NCBI RefSeq assembly: GCF_003477885.1
Contig: NZ_QUEE01000007.1
Coordinates: forward strand, 62,001 to 126,000
Direction: 5' to 3'
From: Lachnotalea sp. AF33-28
GTDB taxonomy: Bacteria; Bacillota; Clostridia; Lachnospirales; Lachnospiraceae
Length of the DNA: 64,000 bases
Position numbers and translations under genes: made by a program. This document shows positions 1-7,400 of this stretch, piece after piece. How positions within the stretch are numbered: position 1 is the first letter of the stretch; each line of letters starts with the position of its first letter. The notes under the pieces were generated by a model, which saw only the letters and a list, made by a program, of their open reading frames with translations, was not told the origin of the DNA and did no database searches.

Positions 1-468
1 AAAGGGATCAAGCCGCTTTACGATGTAGTTCGGGCTGTTCTTGTAACTCTCCAAGCATTTCACGCACAGGCAGCGCATATCGGCAGGCTTGCGATAGGGC
101 TTATCCACCCAAAGCCCCAGTGCCTTTTTGACACCGATATTGATTTTCTTCATGCAATGCTCGTCGTCAATCCTGCCGATGTACTCCAAGAGGTCGGCTT
201 GGTTGACCGTTCGGAGCTGCTCCAGCATCACCATTGACGGCTCTTTCAGCCCGAAGCGGTCGCCCAAAATGATGTGGGACGGGAGATACCGCTTCTTGAT
301 TACCGTGGTCATTGCCGCGATTACCGTAGTACAGCTTGCCTTATTTCCCTCGTCGCACTGAACAACCAAGGCGGGACGCAGCCCGTTCTGAATGGAGCCT
401 TCGTTTGTGCCGAAGTCGTAGAGATAGATTTCGCCGCGCTTGACCTTGCTGATGTTTTTGTTTTCCAT
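1..468 (-). CDS. MazF/PemK-type endoribonuclease toxin, 3' part outside window
   Basis: The open frame begins at an ATG at 468 and runs off the left edge, so only the first 156 codons are visible. The start (MENKNISKVKRGEIYLYDFG) is followed by a GLRPALVVQCD segment, the usual MazF/PemK opening in which a basic loop and an RPALVVQ-type strand build the RNase fold. Family members cut mRNA at short motifs and are held inactive by a partner antitoxin. A GAGAGG ribosome site sits 9 bases before the ATG. Canonical MazF proteins are about 110-120 residues; this one continues with a Cys-containing tail (MRCLCVKCLES) of unknown role. No antitoxin gene is visible next to it; the upstream neighbour is a sigma-like protein. 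The fold call is fairly safe, toxicity is inferred. Confidence 0.8.
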   Translation of the reverse strand, partial: MENKNISKVKRGEIYLYDFGTNEGSIQNGLRPALVVQCDEGNKASCTTVIAAMTTVIKKRYLPSHIILGDRFGLKEPSMVMLEQLRTVNQADLLEYIGRIDDEHCMKKINIGVKKALGLWVDKPYRKPADMRCLCVKCLESYKNSPNYIVKRLDPF

Positions 469-524
469 AATGTAAAACCTCTCATTTCTTTATTTTGAAA
501 GGTGTTTTCCGACCGTTCCGAAAC

Positions 525-580
525 AACCCCTTCACTTACTCTGAATTAGGAGTCCAAATTTGAGGGTGTTTTCAAAAACT
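525..580 (-). repeat. Conserved 3' element, copy 1
   Basis: This stretch of about 55 bases covers the end of the sigma-like gene and the sequence after its stop. It recurs nearly unchanged at 51474-51530 in the same orientation. A shorter core (AACCCCTTCACTTA on the plus strand) also occurs at about 10205-10218. In this copy the reading frame stops early; in the 51.5 kb copy the equivalent frame is open through the repeat. Confidence 0.75.
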
Positions 581-1112
581 TTTTCATCTTTTTTATCGCA
601 GCTATGTAAGCCTCCTGCACGGTCTTGATGGATTTCCCTTCGTCCTTGGCTATCCGTGTGAAGGTTTTACCTCCGAAAAGGTGCTGTCTTACATATTTCT
701 TCTGCGTGGGCGTAAGACGGGCAAACGCCGCCCAAACTATGCGGCTGTCTTTCTCTTCCTCAAACAGTTCCCCTGTAAAGTCGGGAACACAGATTCCGGC
801 GTTATACAGCTCCGTTGTACCGTCATCAAATCCATAGCTGTCATCCCGCTGCATCCGCTTGAAGAACTTGTCCTCGTTGCGCTTAAACTCTGCAAAGACC
901 TCGCCCGCAGCCTTGCTGAGCAGCAGGAAAGGAATATACTGCTTTACGACAGGAGCGTGTTTTTCAACAATCTGCTCGTAACTCAAGTCGGAAATAATGG
1001 CATACTTCTCTGTACCCGTGTAGCCGGGGTATTCGTATTTCAGCCTGATCACCTTGCAGTCAGCCTTAAATGCTTCTGTCAGGGCGTCAAGATTTAATGT
1101 GTTGTCAGTCAT
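546..1112 (-). CDS. Sigma-70 region-4-like DNA-binding protein of the conjugative element
   Basis: This 188-residue protein has no recognisable sigma region 2. Its last 60 residues read like a region 4 helix-turn-helix (LTPTQKKYVRQHLFGGKTF, then TRIAKDEGKSIKTVQEAYIAAIKKMKKF), the pattern seen in sigma-like HTH proteins commonly carried by Tn1549-type elements near the integrase end. The N-terminal 120 residues are probably a tetra-element-specific domain that I cannot place. A purine-rich AAAGGAG site lies about 8 bases before the ATG. Two strong terminator hairpins lie in its leader (1209-1325), so its expression may be attenuated or come from a promoter inside the leader. It likely controls element genes, possibly excision; that role is inferred from position only. 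Confidence 0.75.
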   Translation of the reverse strand: MTDNTLNLDALTEAFKADCKVIRLKYEYPGYTGTEKYAIISDLSYEQIVEKHAPVVKQYIPFLLLSKAAGEVFAEFKRNEDKFFKRMQRDDSYGFDDGTTELYNAGICVPDFTGELFEEEKDSRIVWAAFARLTPTQKKYVRQHLFGGKTFTRIAKDEGKSIKTVQEAYIAAIKKMKKFLKTPSNLDS

Positions 1113-1208
1113 TTTCGTAATCTCCTTTGAATTTTGAATTTTTGGTTGAACTCAAAATTCGGAGATCACGGGTATTTCGCTATGTAGCAGAGCCAGTTCT
1201 TCAACATA

Positions 1209-1248
1209 AAAAGAGCTTCCTTTCAGAGATTTCTCTGCCGGAAGCTCC
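1209..1248 (-). terminator. Rho-independent terminator hairpin in leader of sigma-like gene
   Basis: Arms GAGCTTCC/GGAAGCTC enclose a second perfect stem CAGAGA-TT-TCTCTG. On the minus strand the stem is followed by TTTTT. It is the second of two terminators in a row, lying about 100 bases before the sigma-like ATG. Confidence 0.8.
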
Positions 1249-1265
1249 TGCTCGGTTGTCCTTGC

Positions 1266-1325
1266 CGAAAAAAGAAGCCACCGGCAAGACAGAATTAGCC
1301 TGTGGCTATCTGTCTTGTCGGTGGC
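1266..1325 (-). terminator. Rho-independent terminator with 16-bp stem
   Basis: Arms at 1277-1292 and 1310-1325 (GCCACCGGCAAGACAG and its complement, one G-U pair) form a 16-bp stem with a 17-base loop. Read on the minus strand it is followed by TTCTTTTTT. It ends transcripts coming from the KTR gene, or acts with the next hairpin as an attenuator. The remaining leader (1326-1460) shows no ORF or further clear signal. Confidence 0.85.
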
Positions 1326-1460
1326 CTCTCATGTCTGCTGTCAGCAAGTCTGGCTTAACACACCGAAGTATTCAAAGCGTGTGACCTGATAAGGATTTAG
1401 TGCGGCTCTGTTTCAGCCCGACCTTACCGTCGTTACGCCGTATTCAGTTTTGTATCGCTC

Positions 1461-1655
1461 CTACATCAGAGCCTCTTGCCCCTGTGCGGCGAACAGCTCA
1501 ATCGTGTCGTGCCGCCTGCCTTTCGGTACCCGGACAAACTTTACGGTGCATTTTCTGCACTCATAGCGGATCTTCTCATCTTCGCTTTTGTGTCCGTGGT
1601 TTATTGCTCCGCAGTTCGGGCAGAACATCGGGTAGGTTTTCCATCCTTTTTTCAA
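1461..1655 (-). CDS. Cysteine-rich KTR-domain small zinc-ribbon protein
   Basis: A 64-residue protein with two CxxC knuckles (MFCPNCGAINHGH and YECRKCTVKFVRV), the pattern of the Cys-rich KTR family found in many Tn916- and Tn1549-like elements. The knuckles probably bind one zinc ion. The start codon is TTG at 1655, preceded by GAGGTGACTGAGGA, which offers a good ribosome site. The function of the family is unknown; DNA or RNA binding is plausible from the ribbon. It stands alone between the ImmA gene upstream and the double terminator downstream. Confidence 0.8.
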   Translation of the reverse strand: MKKGWKTYPMFCPNCGAINHGHKSEDEKIRYECRKCTVKFVRVPKGRRHDTIELFAAQGQEALM

Positions 1656-1732
1656 TCCTCAGTCACCTCGTTCTTTCTGTATAATATTCGCAATCTTGCG
1701 AATATTAAGGGTAAAAAAATCCCGCAGGATTT

Positions 1733-2344
1733 TCATATCAGGGCAAACTCCTTCAGGCGTATCTCCATTGCCTGTTTGGACACCTCAAAGATTTCCGCCA
1801 TTTTGCAGACAAACTCGCTCTTTGACCGGCACACGGGTCGGAGTGCGTAAAAGCAGCGTTTGACCTGTCCGTTGGGCATCAGGAGAGCTTTGGCAAGGTA
1901 GTTTGCCTGCCATTCCGTAGCGTCCTCGTCGGTATCGTGGTTATACAAAGCGGCGGCGACGCCTGTCCCGCTGAAGATGCGCTTGTGAAGGATGTAGTGT
2001 GCCAGCTCATGGGCTAGCGTAAAGCGCAGGCGGCCGTAGCAGCGCTCATCCTCGAGAAGCGACGCTTCGATCAGCATGGTGCCGCCCTCCACGCGCATTA
2101 GGGCATAGTCGCCTCTGTCCCGGTCGTAGTAGGTGGTAACGCCGCTGTCGTAGATCATTCTGCCCAGCTCACGGGCGTCGTTGGTAAGGTACTGGTATTC
2201 AATACGCAGTCCGAAGGTCTTTTCGATGATGGTTTCAATCGGCACGGCCTGGGGTCTGCCGCTGAGATATCCTGCGTCATATTGCAGCAGCGTGTGGCGG
2301 GCAATGGTTTCCAGTGCCTGCGGGCGGTAGTAAAGTGTTGCCAT
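1733..2344 (-). CDS. ImmA/IrrE-family metallopeptidase
   Basis: The protein (203 residues from the chosen ATG) carries the zinc-protease signature HELAH at residues 112-116 in the context FTLAHELAHYILH, with a later acidic ligand candidate in DATEWQANYLAKALLMP (E144). ImmA/IrrE enzymes cleave a partner XRE repressor to switch on mobile-element genes, as ImmA does to ImmR in ICEBs1. The gene directly upstream (2371-2739) is an XRE regulator, so they form a likely repressor/anti-repressor pair. The frame is open to 2413, but the ATG at 2344 has AAAGGAA at the right distance and avoids overlap with the upstream gene, so I start there. Confidence 0.88.
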   Translation of the reverse strand: MATLYYRPQALETIARHTLLQYDAGYLSGRPQAVPIETIIEKTFGLRIEYQYLTNDARELGRMIYDSGVTTYYDRDRGDYALMRVEGGTMLIEASLLEDERCYGRLRFTLAHELAHYILHKRIFSGTGVAAALYNHDTDEDATEWQANYLAKALLMPNGQVKRCFYALRPVCRSKSEFVCKMAEIFEVSKQAMEIRLKEFALI

Positions 2345-2370
2345 CGGCGTGTTCCTTTCCGTCCGAAGGC

Positions 2371-2739
2371 TTAGTCGGACTCTTTTGTAATGCGGCGGAT
2401 GAAATCTTCCCATTGCTTATCCGTTACATTATGCTTTTTGGCTGTTCTGAGGGCGGCACGGACGATGTCCTTTTCCATGATGTATTCGGGCAGGTCCGCG
2501 CTCACCGTATGCCGCGATCTTGCGGCAAGGTCGTACATTTCCTCCGTTTCGGCTTCATTCAGGTGCAGAAGCAGGGGGAGCTTTTCCAGAATCTCATCGG
2601 GAACGGGTCTGCGGTTTTTTTCGATGTCGCAGATATACACGGCGGAGAAGTCCAGTTTGATGGCAAGCTGCCGTGCGGACATTTCCCGTTCCATACGCTT
2701 TGCGATCAGAAAGTCCCCGAAGGTCTTTGCTCTGTTCAT
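2371..2739 (-). CDS. XRE-family transcriptional regulator
   Basis: 122 residues with an N-terminal Cro/CI-type helix-turn-helix (about residues 7-60: FGDFLIAKRMEREMSARQLA, then VYICDIEKNRRPVP). The C-terminal half is an acidic/helical tail of unknown fold. AAAGGAGCCGCCAC precedes the ATG. It is followed 26 bases later by the ImmA-type peptidase, so it is the probable substrate of that protease. It may repress element genes; the operator is not identified. Confidence 0.88.
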   Translation of the reverse strand: MNRAKTFGDFLIAKRMEREMSARQLAIKLDFSAVYICDIEKNRRPVPDEILEKLPLLLHLNEAETEEMYDLAARSRHTVSADLPEYIMEKDIVRAALRTAKKHNVTDKQWEDFIRRITKESD

Positions 2740-2831
2740 GTGGCGGCTCCTTTCTCGGTTCGCTTTTTTGCGAACGCCGTAAGCATATTATATCCTGAAC
2801 TTTTTACGAATACAAGGGGTTTCGGCAAAGT

Positions 2832-2866
2832 CAAAACGAGATGGGCGTTTTTGCACCCATCTCATT
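2832..2866 (-). terminator. Terminator after the WYL regulator gene
   Basis: Stem GAGATGGG/CCCATCTC (2838-2845 and 2856-2863), followed on the minus strand by GTTTTG. It lies 20 bases after the stop codon of the gene ending at 2886. Confidence 0.75.
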
Positions 2867-2885
2867 TTCCGAACAGCGGCACAGC

Positions 2886-3851
2886 CTATGTCTGCAAAGC
2901 ATTTTTGAGCATTTCCCCATACTGCAAAACAACCTCTTCGGGAGCTGTGATCCGTATATCTCCGTTGAACTGAAACACCCATGCGAAAAAAGTCTGACTG
3001 ACGGAAACCTCCGCCACAGCCCTAAAGTGTCCGCAGTCACCCGGAACGGTATCTACCTCATCACCGAAGCGGTCTACGATATAATTCATCAGATCGTTTT
3101 TGCAGACCAGCGTAACCTTTTTGGTTTCACCGTCGTACATATCGAACACACGGCGGGTAAATTCCGGCAGGTTGAAATCGGCGGGCTTCGCTGCGGCGTC
3201 GGCGGAAAGGATTTCCACCTCCTTCATCCGATCCACCCGGAAGGTGCCGAGCTTTCGGTGCTTTTCGCTGTAACCGATGGCATAGTAATGATCCTCGTTC
3301 CATACCAAACAGTAGGGGGAGAAGAAATATCGCTTTCCATCGTTATTGGGGACTTCTTTTCGATGTTGGTCGTAGTGAAAGTACCGGAACGAAATCTGCT
3401 TCCCTCGGTTGATTGCCGTATTGATATTATCTACCAAATAGTAAATCTGCTCGTTCAGCGGTTTTACTCTCTCGGAAACATACAGATTGCTTTTCAGCTC
3501 CGCCGCCTGATGGATGCTGGTCATCTGCGACAGCTTTTCGATCAGCTCCGCGCTTTTCTTTACCGTGATGAATTTGGACGATTCCACCGCATCAATCAGC
3601 AGTTTCAACTCCGGCAGAGTAAATAAATGACTACTCAGGGAATAGCGGTTCTCACGGCTTCTTTCTTCTTCAATATCAATGCCAATATCACAGAGCTTCG
3701 CAATATCGCCCGGTATTGTTTTTCTGTCGCAGGAAATGCCGTTGCCCTTCAGAAAAGCGAGGATGTCCGCCGTTGTTGCATAATGCTCGGCATCCGTGTT
3801 TTGCCAAAGGTATTTCAATATGTATAACAGTCTGCTCTTGGATTCTGCCAT
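2886..3851 (-). CDS. WYL-domain (YafY/DeoR-like) transcriptional regulator
   Basis: 321 residues. An N-terminal winged helix (about 1-70, with ADILAFLKGNGISCDRKTI as recognition region) is followed by the WYL/Sm-fold ligand domain (about 145-240: KQISFRYFHYDQ, VWNEDHYYAIGYSEKHRKLG, FRVDRM) and the C-terminal WCX extension. WYL proteins sense nucleic-acid or nucleotide ligands and often control phage-defence or mobile-element genes. AGGAGTGACGCT sits before the ATG. The gap to the preceding gene stop (3884) is only 32 bases, so it may be cotranscribed with the surface-protein unit and could regulate it. Target unknown. Confidence 0.88.
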   Translation of the reverse strand: MAESKSRLLYILKYLWQNTDAEHYATTADILAFLKGNGISCDRKTIPGDIAKLCDIGIDIEEERSRENRYSLSSHLFTLPELKLLIDAVESSKFITVKKSAELIEKLSQMTSIHQAAELKSNLYVSERVKPLNEQIYYLVDNINTAINRGKQISFRYFHYDQHRKEVPNNDGKRYFFSPYCLVWNEDHYYAIGYSEKHRKLGTFRVDRMKEVEILSADAAAKPADFNLPEFTRRVFDMYDGETKKVTLVCKNDLMNYIVDRFGDEVDTVPGDCGHFRAVAEVSVSQTFFAWVFQFNGDIRITAPEEVVLQYGEMLKNALQT

Positions 3852-3883
3852 AGCGTCACTCCTGTTGTTTTTTGCGGAAGCCC

Positions 3884-4354
3884 TTATTTCTTTGAGCTTC
3901 TTTTCAGCTCGTATGTCCCGCCGACCGTGCCCTCGCCACCGATCAAGGTAAGGGTATTTCCGTCAACGGTAAATTCATATTCGGAATCCCGCACCGACTC
4001 GTTGGCGTAATCGATCATGAGCTTGTTGCCGTCGATGGTATAGGTGAAATCGTAGGATATGGAGGGCAGCTCCATTGCGCCGCTTCCGCTGCCGTCAAAG
4101 GAATAGGTGGTCGTTCCGTCGAACTCCCATGTGCCTGCAAGTGCGTCCGTGCCGCCGGAGCAGCCTTTTGCCAGCAGTATAATGCCAACGATGATTACCG
4201 CCAGTGCGGCGATCGCACCGCAAAGCACCATACGGCGCTGCGTCTGTTTTTTCTTCCTTTTTCTGATTCTCTCTACCGTTCGATCTGACTCGTTCGGGAA
4301 TCGTCCCGGCGGTTGTTGCCTGACGGGGCGGTTCGATTGATAATCCTGCATCAT
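3884..4354 (-). CDS. Single-TM protein with a DUF5640/lipocalin-like extracytoplasmic domain
   Basis: 156 residues from the ATG at 4354, which has GGAGAA eight bases upstream. Longer in-frame starts would read through an intergenic hairpin, so I reject them. A basic cytoplasmic head (RIRKRKKKQTQRRM) leads into one membrane helix (VLCGAIAALAVIIVGIILLA). After it a beta-rich domain begins LAGTWEFDGTTTYSFDG and ends with GNTLTLIGGEGTVGGTYEL, the pattern of DUF5640-type small beta barrels. Ligand unknown. It follows the giant surface protein and may belong to its operon. Confidence 0.7.
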   Translation of the reverse strand: MMQDYQSNRPVRQQPPGRFPNESDRTVERIRKRKKKQTQRRMVLCGAIAALAVIIVGIILLAKGCSGGTDALAGTWEFDGTTTYSFDGSGSGAMELPSISYDFTYTIDGNKLMIDYANESVRDSEYEFTVDGNTLTLIGGEGTVGGTYELKRSSKK

Positions 4355-4377
4355 GTGGTTCTTCTCCAGTCCAAGCG

Positions 4378-4413
4378 AAAGGGCGATGACGGCAATGTCC
4401 GTCACCGCCCTTT
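4378..4413 (-). other. Strong intergenic hairpin after the surface-protein gene
   Basis: Arms AAAGGGCG-A-TGACGG and CCGTCA-C-CGCCCTTT form a 14-bp stem with one A/C mismatch and a 6-base loop. No T-run follows on either strand, so it may stabilise or process the message between the surface-protein and DUF5640-like genes rather than terminate it. Confidence 0.6.
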
Positions 4414-4434
4414 GCTCAAAGGTTCGCAGCTGAT

Positions 4435-7400
4435 TTATTCAGCGTTTTCTTTCTTCTTTTTGCTGTAAACGGTGATGCCGATCACTATGCCGCCGCTGAC
4501 AAACAGCAGTGCGATCCAGAGGATCATATTGCTGTTGTCACCGGTCTGCGGAGAATCCGAATCGGTCGGCTTGCCCGGCTCAGTCGGTGTTCCGGTAGCC
4601 GGAATCTCAACTGCCGCCTTTTTGTAGCCGCAAACCCTGCACTCCTCATGCTTGGAGCCCTTTTGCGTTGCGGTCGCTTCCTTGTCAACAACCCACTTGA
4701 AGTCGTGTGCCGCCTTATCGGCCTTATCTCCGCAAGAGCACTCATGCCAGTGGTTCGTAGCATCGTTCTTCCAGTCGGAGCCGTAGCTGTGAGTATGCTC
4801 ACCGCCGCCGGTTGCCGGGATGGTTTCAGTTGCCATCGTATAACCGCAGACAGTGCATTCCTTATGCTTTGAGCCGTCGGTTGTAGCAGTTGCTGGGGTG
4901 TCGATGATCCATTCGCCGGCGGTATGCGCTGCTGTATCTTTCTTATCACCGCAGGAGCACTCATGCCAGTGGTTGTCGGCATCGTTCTTCCACTCGCTGC
5001 CGTAGCTGTGAGTATGCTCACCGCCGCCGGTTGCCGGGATGGTTTCGGTTGCCATCGTATAACCGCAGACGGTGCATTCCTTATGCTTTGAGCCGCTTGT
5101 GGTAGCTGTTGCCGGAGTGTCGATAATCCATTCACCGGCGGTATGCGCCGCCTTGCTGCCCTCGATGATCACGCCGCAGCCGACAACGGTGCACTCTTTC
5201 CAGTGATCGGTATTATCGGACTTCCAGTCGGAAGCGCTATGACCTGTTGCCGCAAGGATTACGCTTGTCTTGTCGGTAATTTCGGATGCACCGGTTGCAT
5301 CCTCAAACCACTTGTCACAGCCGTCGCAGGTGTAATATGCCGTGTTGCCTTTCTCCGTGCAAGTAGGAGCCTTTGCGGGAACGAGGGTCAGATTGTGCGT
5401 ATGCGGTACGGTCTTGTCATATCCGCAGGTGTCGCAGATGTTATCGCTGCCGTAATCGTGAGCCGCCTCGTCCTTCTTTTCGTGACAGCGAGAGCATTCT
5501 TTCCAATGATTGTCTGTGTCCTTGCTCCAATCGCTTGCCCATGCGTGCCCGAGCTGTGTACCTGCTGCTGTAAAGGTTTCTGTTGTGCTGATCTCTCCGC
5601 AGGAGCAGCTCTTGAAATATACTGCATCGTTGGTGCAGTCGGCAGCCGACTTGAGGGTTTCCGGCTTCTGAATTTCCTGATCGTAGGTATGGGTATGGGG
5701 AATTGTGTAGGTCGCTTTCACGCTGACTTCACTGTCAGGCATTATGAAAGTAGTGGTTTCACTGTTCGCATCTTCAAGAGTAGTGTTGCCGCTTTCTACT
5801 ACCCACTTATCAAACACCTTACCGTCAGGAGCCGCATTTGCGGTCAGGGTAATGGTTGTGCCTTGCGCCGCTTTACTGATTTCGCTTCCTGCACCGATTG
5901 TCGCTTTGCCGTCCGTTACGATGATGGAATACTCTTTACTCTCCCAGATTGCATAGAAGGTAGTATCCGAGCTTACTTCATAGGTCGTGCCGGAAATAAC
6001 CGAGCCGTCGGCACTGGTTGACCAGCCCTTGAATTGCTTGCCTTCCGGTTCAGTAAAACCGCAGGAGGGCAGGGTGTAGCTGCCGGAAACGCCGGTGACA
6101 TCTGCCATTGTGCCGCCGCCACCGTTGGCATTGAATCTGACGGTATACTCGGCAGGGGCGGGAGGCGCGTCCTCCCACAGCGCCTTGACTGTGATGTCCG
6201 CGGTGACGGTCACAGGGGCGTTCACCGGATACTCCGCACCGTCTATCTCCCATGCCTTGAACTGCTTTCCTTCGGGCGCAATAAACTCGCACTCCGGCAG
6301 AGAATACTCGCTGCCGTGCAATATCTTCTTAGCGGGCATTGCGGTGGTGACCTCCTCGGGCAGCTCCTCAGGCTCGGAGCCGCCGTTAGCGTCAAAAGTG
6401 ACGGTATGCTCGTTGCGCATTTCAAACGCTGCGGTGATGGTAACATCTCCCTCCGGCTGGGTGAAGGTATAGGTATCGTCCCCAACCGCAACGGCGGCAG
6501 GGTTGCCATTGACGGACAGCGTGCTTAGCATATAGCCCTCGTCGGGGTCAATGGAGAGCATGACAAGCTCGCCCTTAAAGAACAGTGGCGTGCCGTCCTC
6601 GGCGGTTCCCGCAGCGTTCACCACCTTGACTCTGCCGTTTTCGCAATCCTGCACCGTCACCTTATACTGCGGCTCGCCCTCCACGGTCACCTGCACCGAG
6701 ATGTTCTTCTTCCACTCCTCTCCCGGACGTGTGATAACATCAAGCCCCGAGTTGCAGCGTGCTCCGGTGCCCTCCAGAATCACCGTTCCGTTGACCGTGA
6801 AGGTCTGCTCCCGCTGGGACTGCGGATCATAGTCTGCCGGGATCTCCCACGAAACCTCGACAGGTATAAAACCGGAGGTGTCAGCTGAAAAAACCCCGAT
6901 TTGGACCTTGGAGAGCTCCTCTTTCAGATTCTGTTCCCTGGAAATACGGATCGGCTGCGCAGGCGCCACATCCCAATGGTCCTTCTCCCGCACATTGGTC
7001 AGGTAGTTCCAGAAAACCCTGAACGACTTGTAGGAGGCCACATTTCCGCAGGCGTCTTCGATGATAAGCGTGTGTTGGATGCTGTTGTCATACTCTGCCG
7101 GGATCGTATAAACGCCATTTTCATCCGGCGTCAGAAGCTCAGCTTTCCCACTCGGGGATGTATGGCAACGAACCGTGACGGGCGATGAGTCCTCTACCTT
7201 GAACCGCAGGTCGCCGTAATACTTACCATAGCTCTTCAGTTCCTTTCCGGTAGAAAGATCAATGGCTTTCGGGTTCTCGACGTCAATGATCATCTTCGGC
7301 GTAGAGACATAGGTCGTTCCCGTCGGGTTCGTGGCTTTGGCATAGACATACCAACCGCCGTTTTCTTCATACGCCGCAGCGTCTATTGTGATTAAGATAA

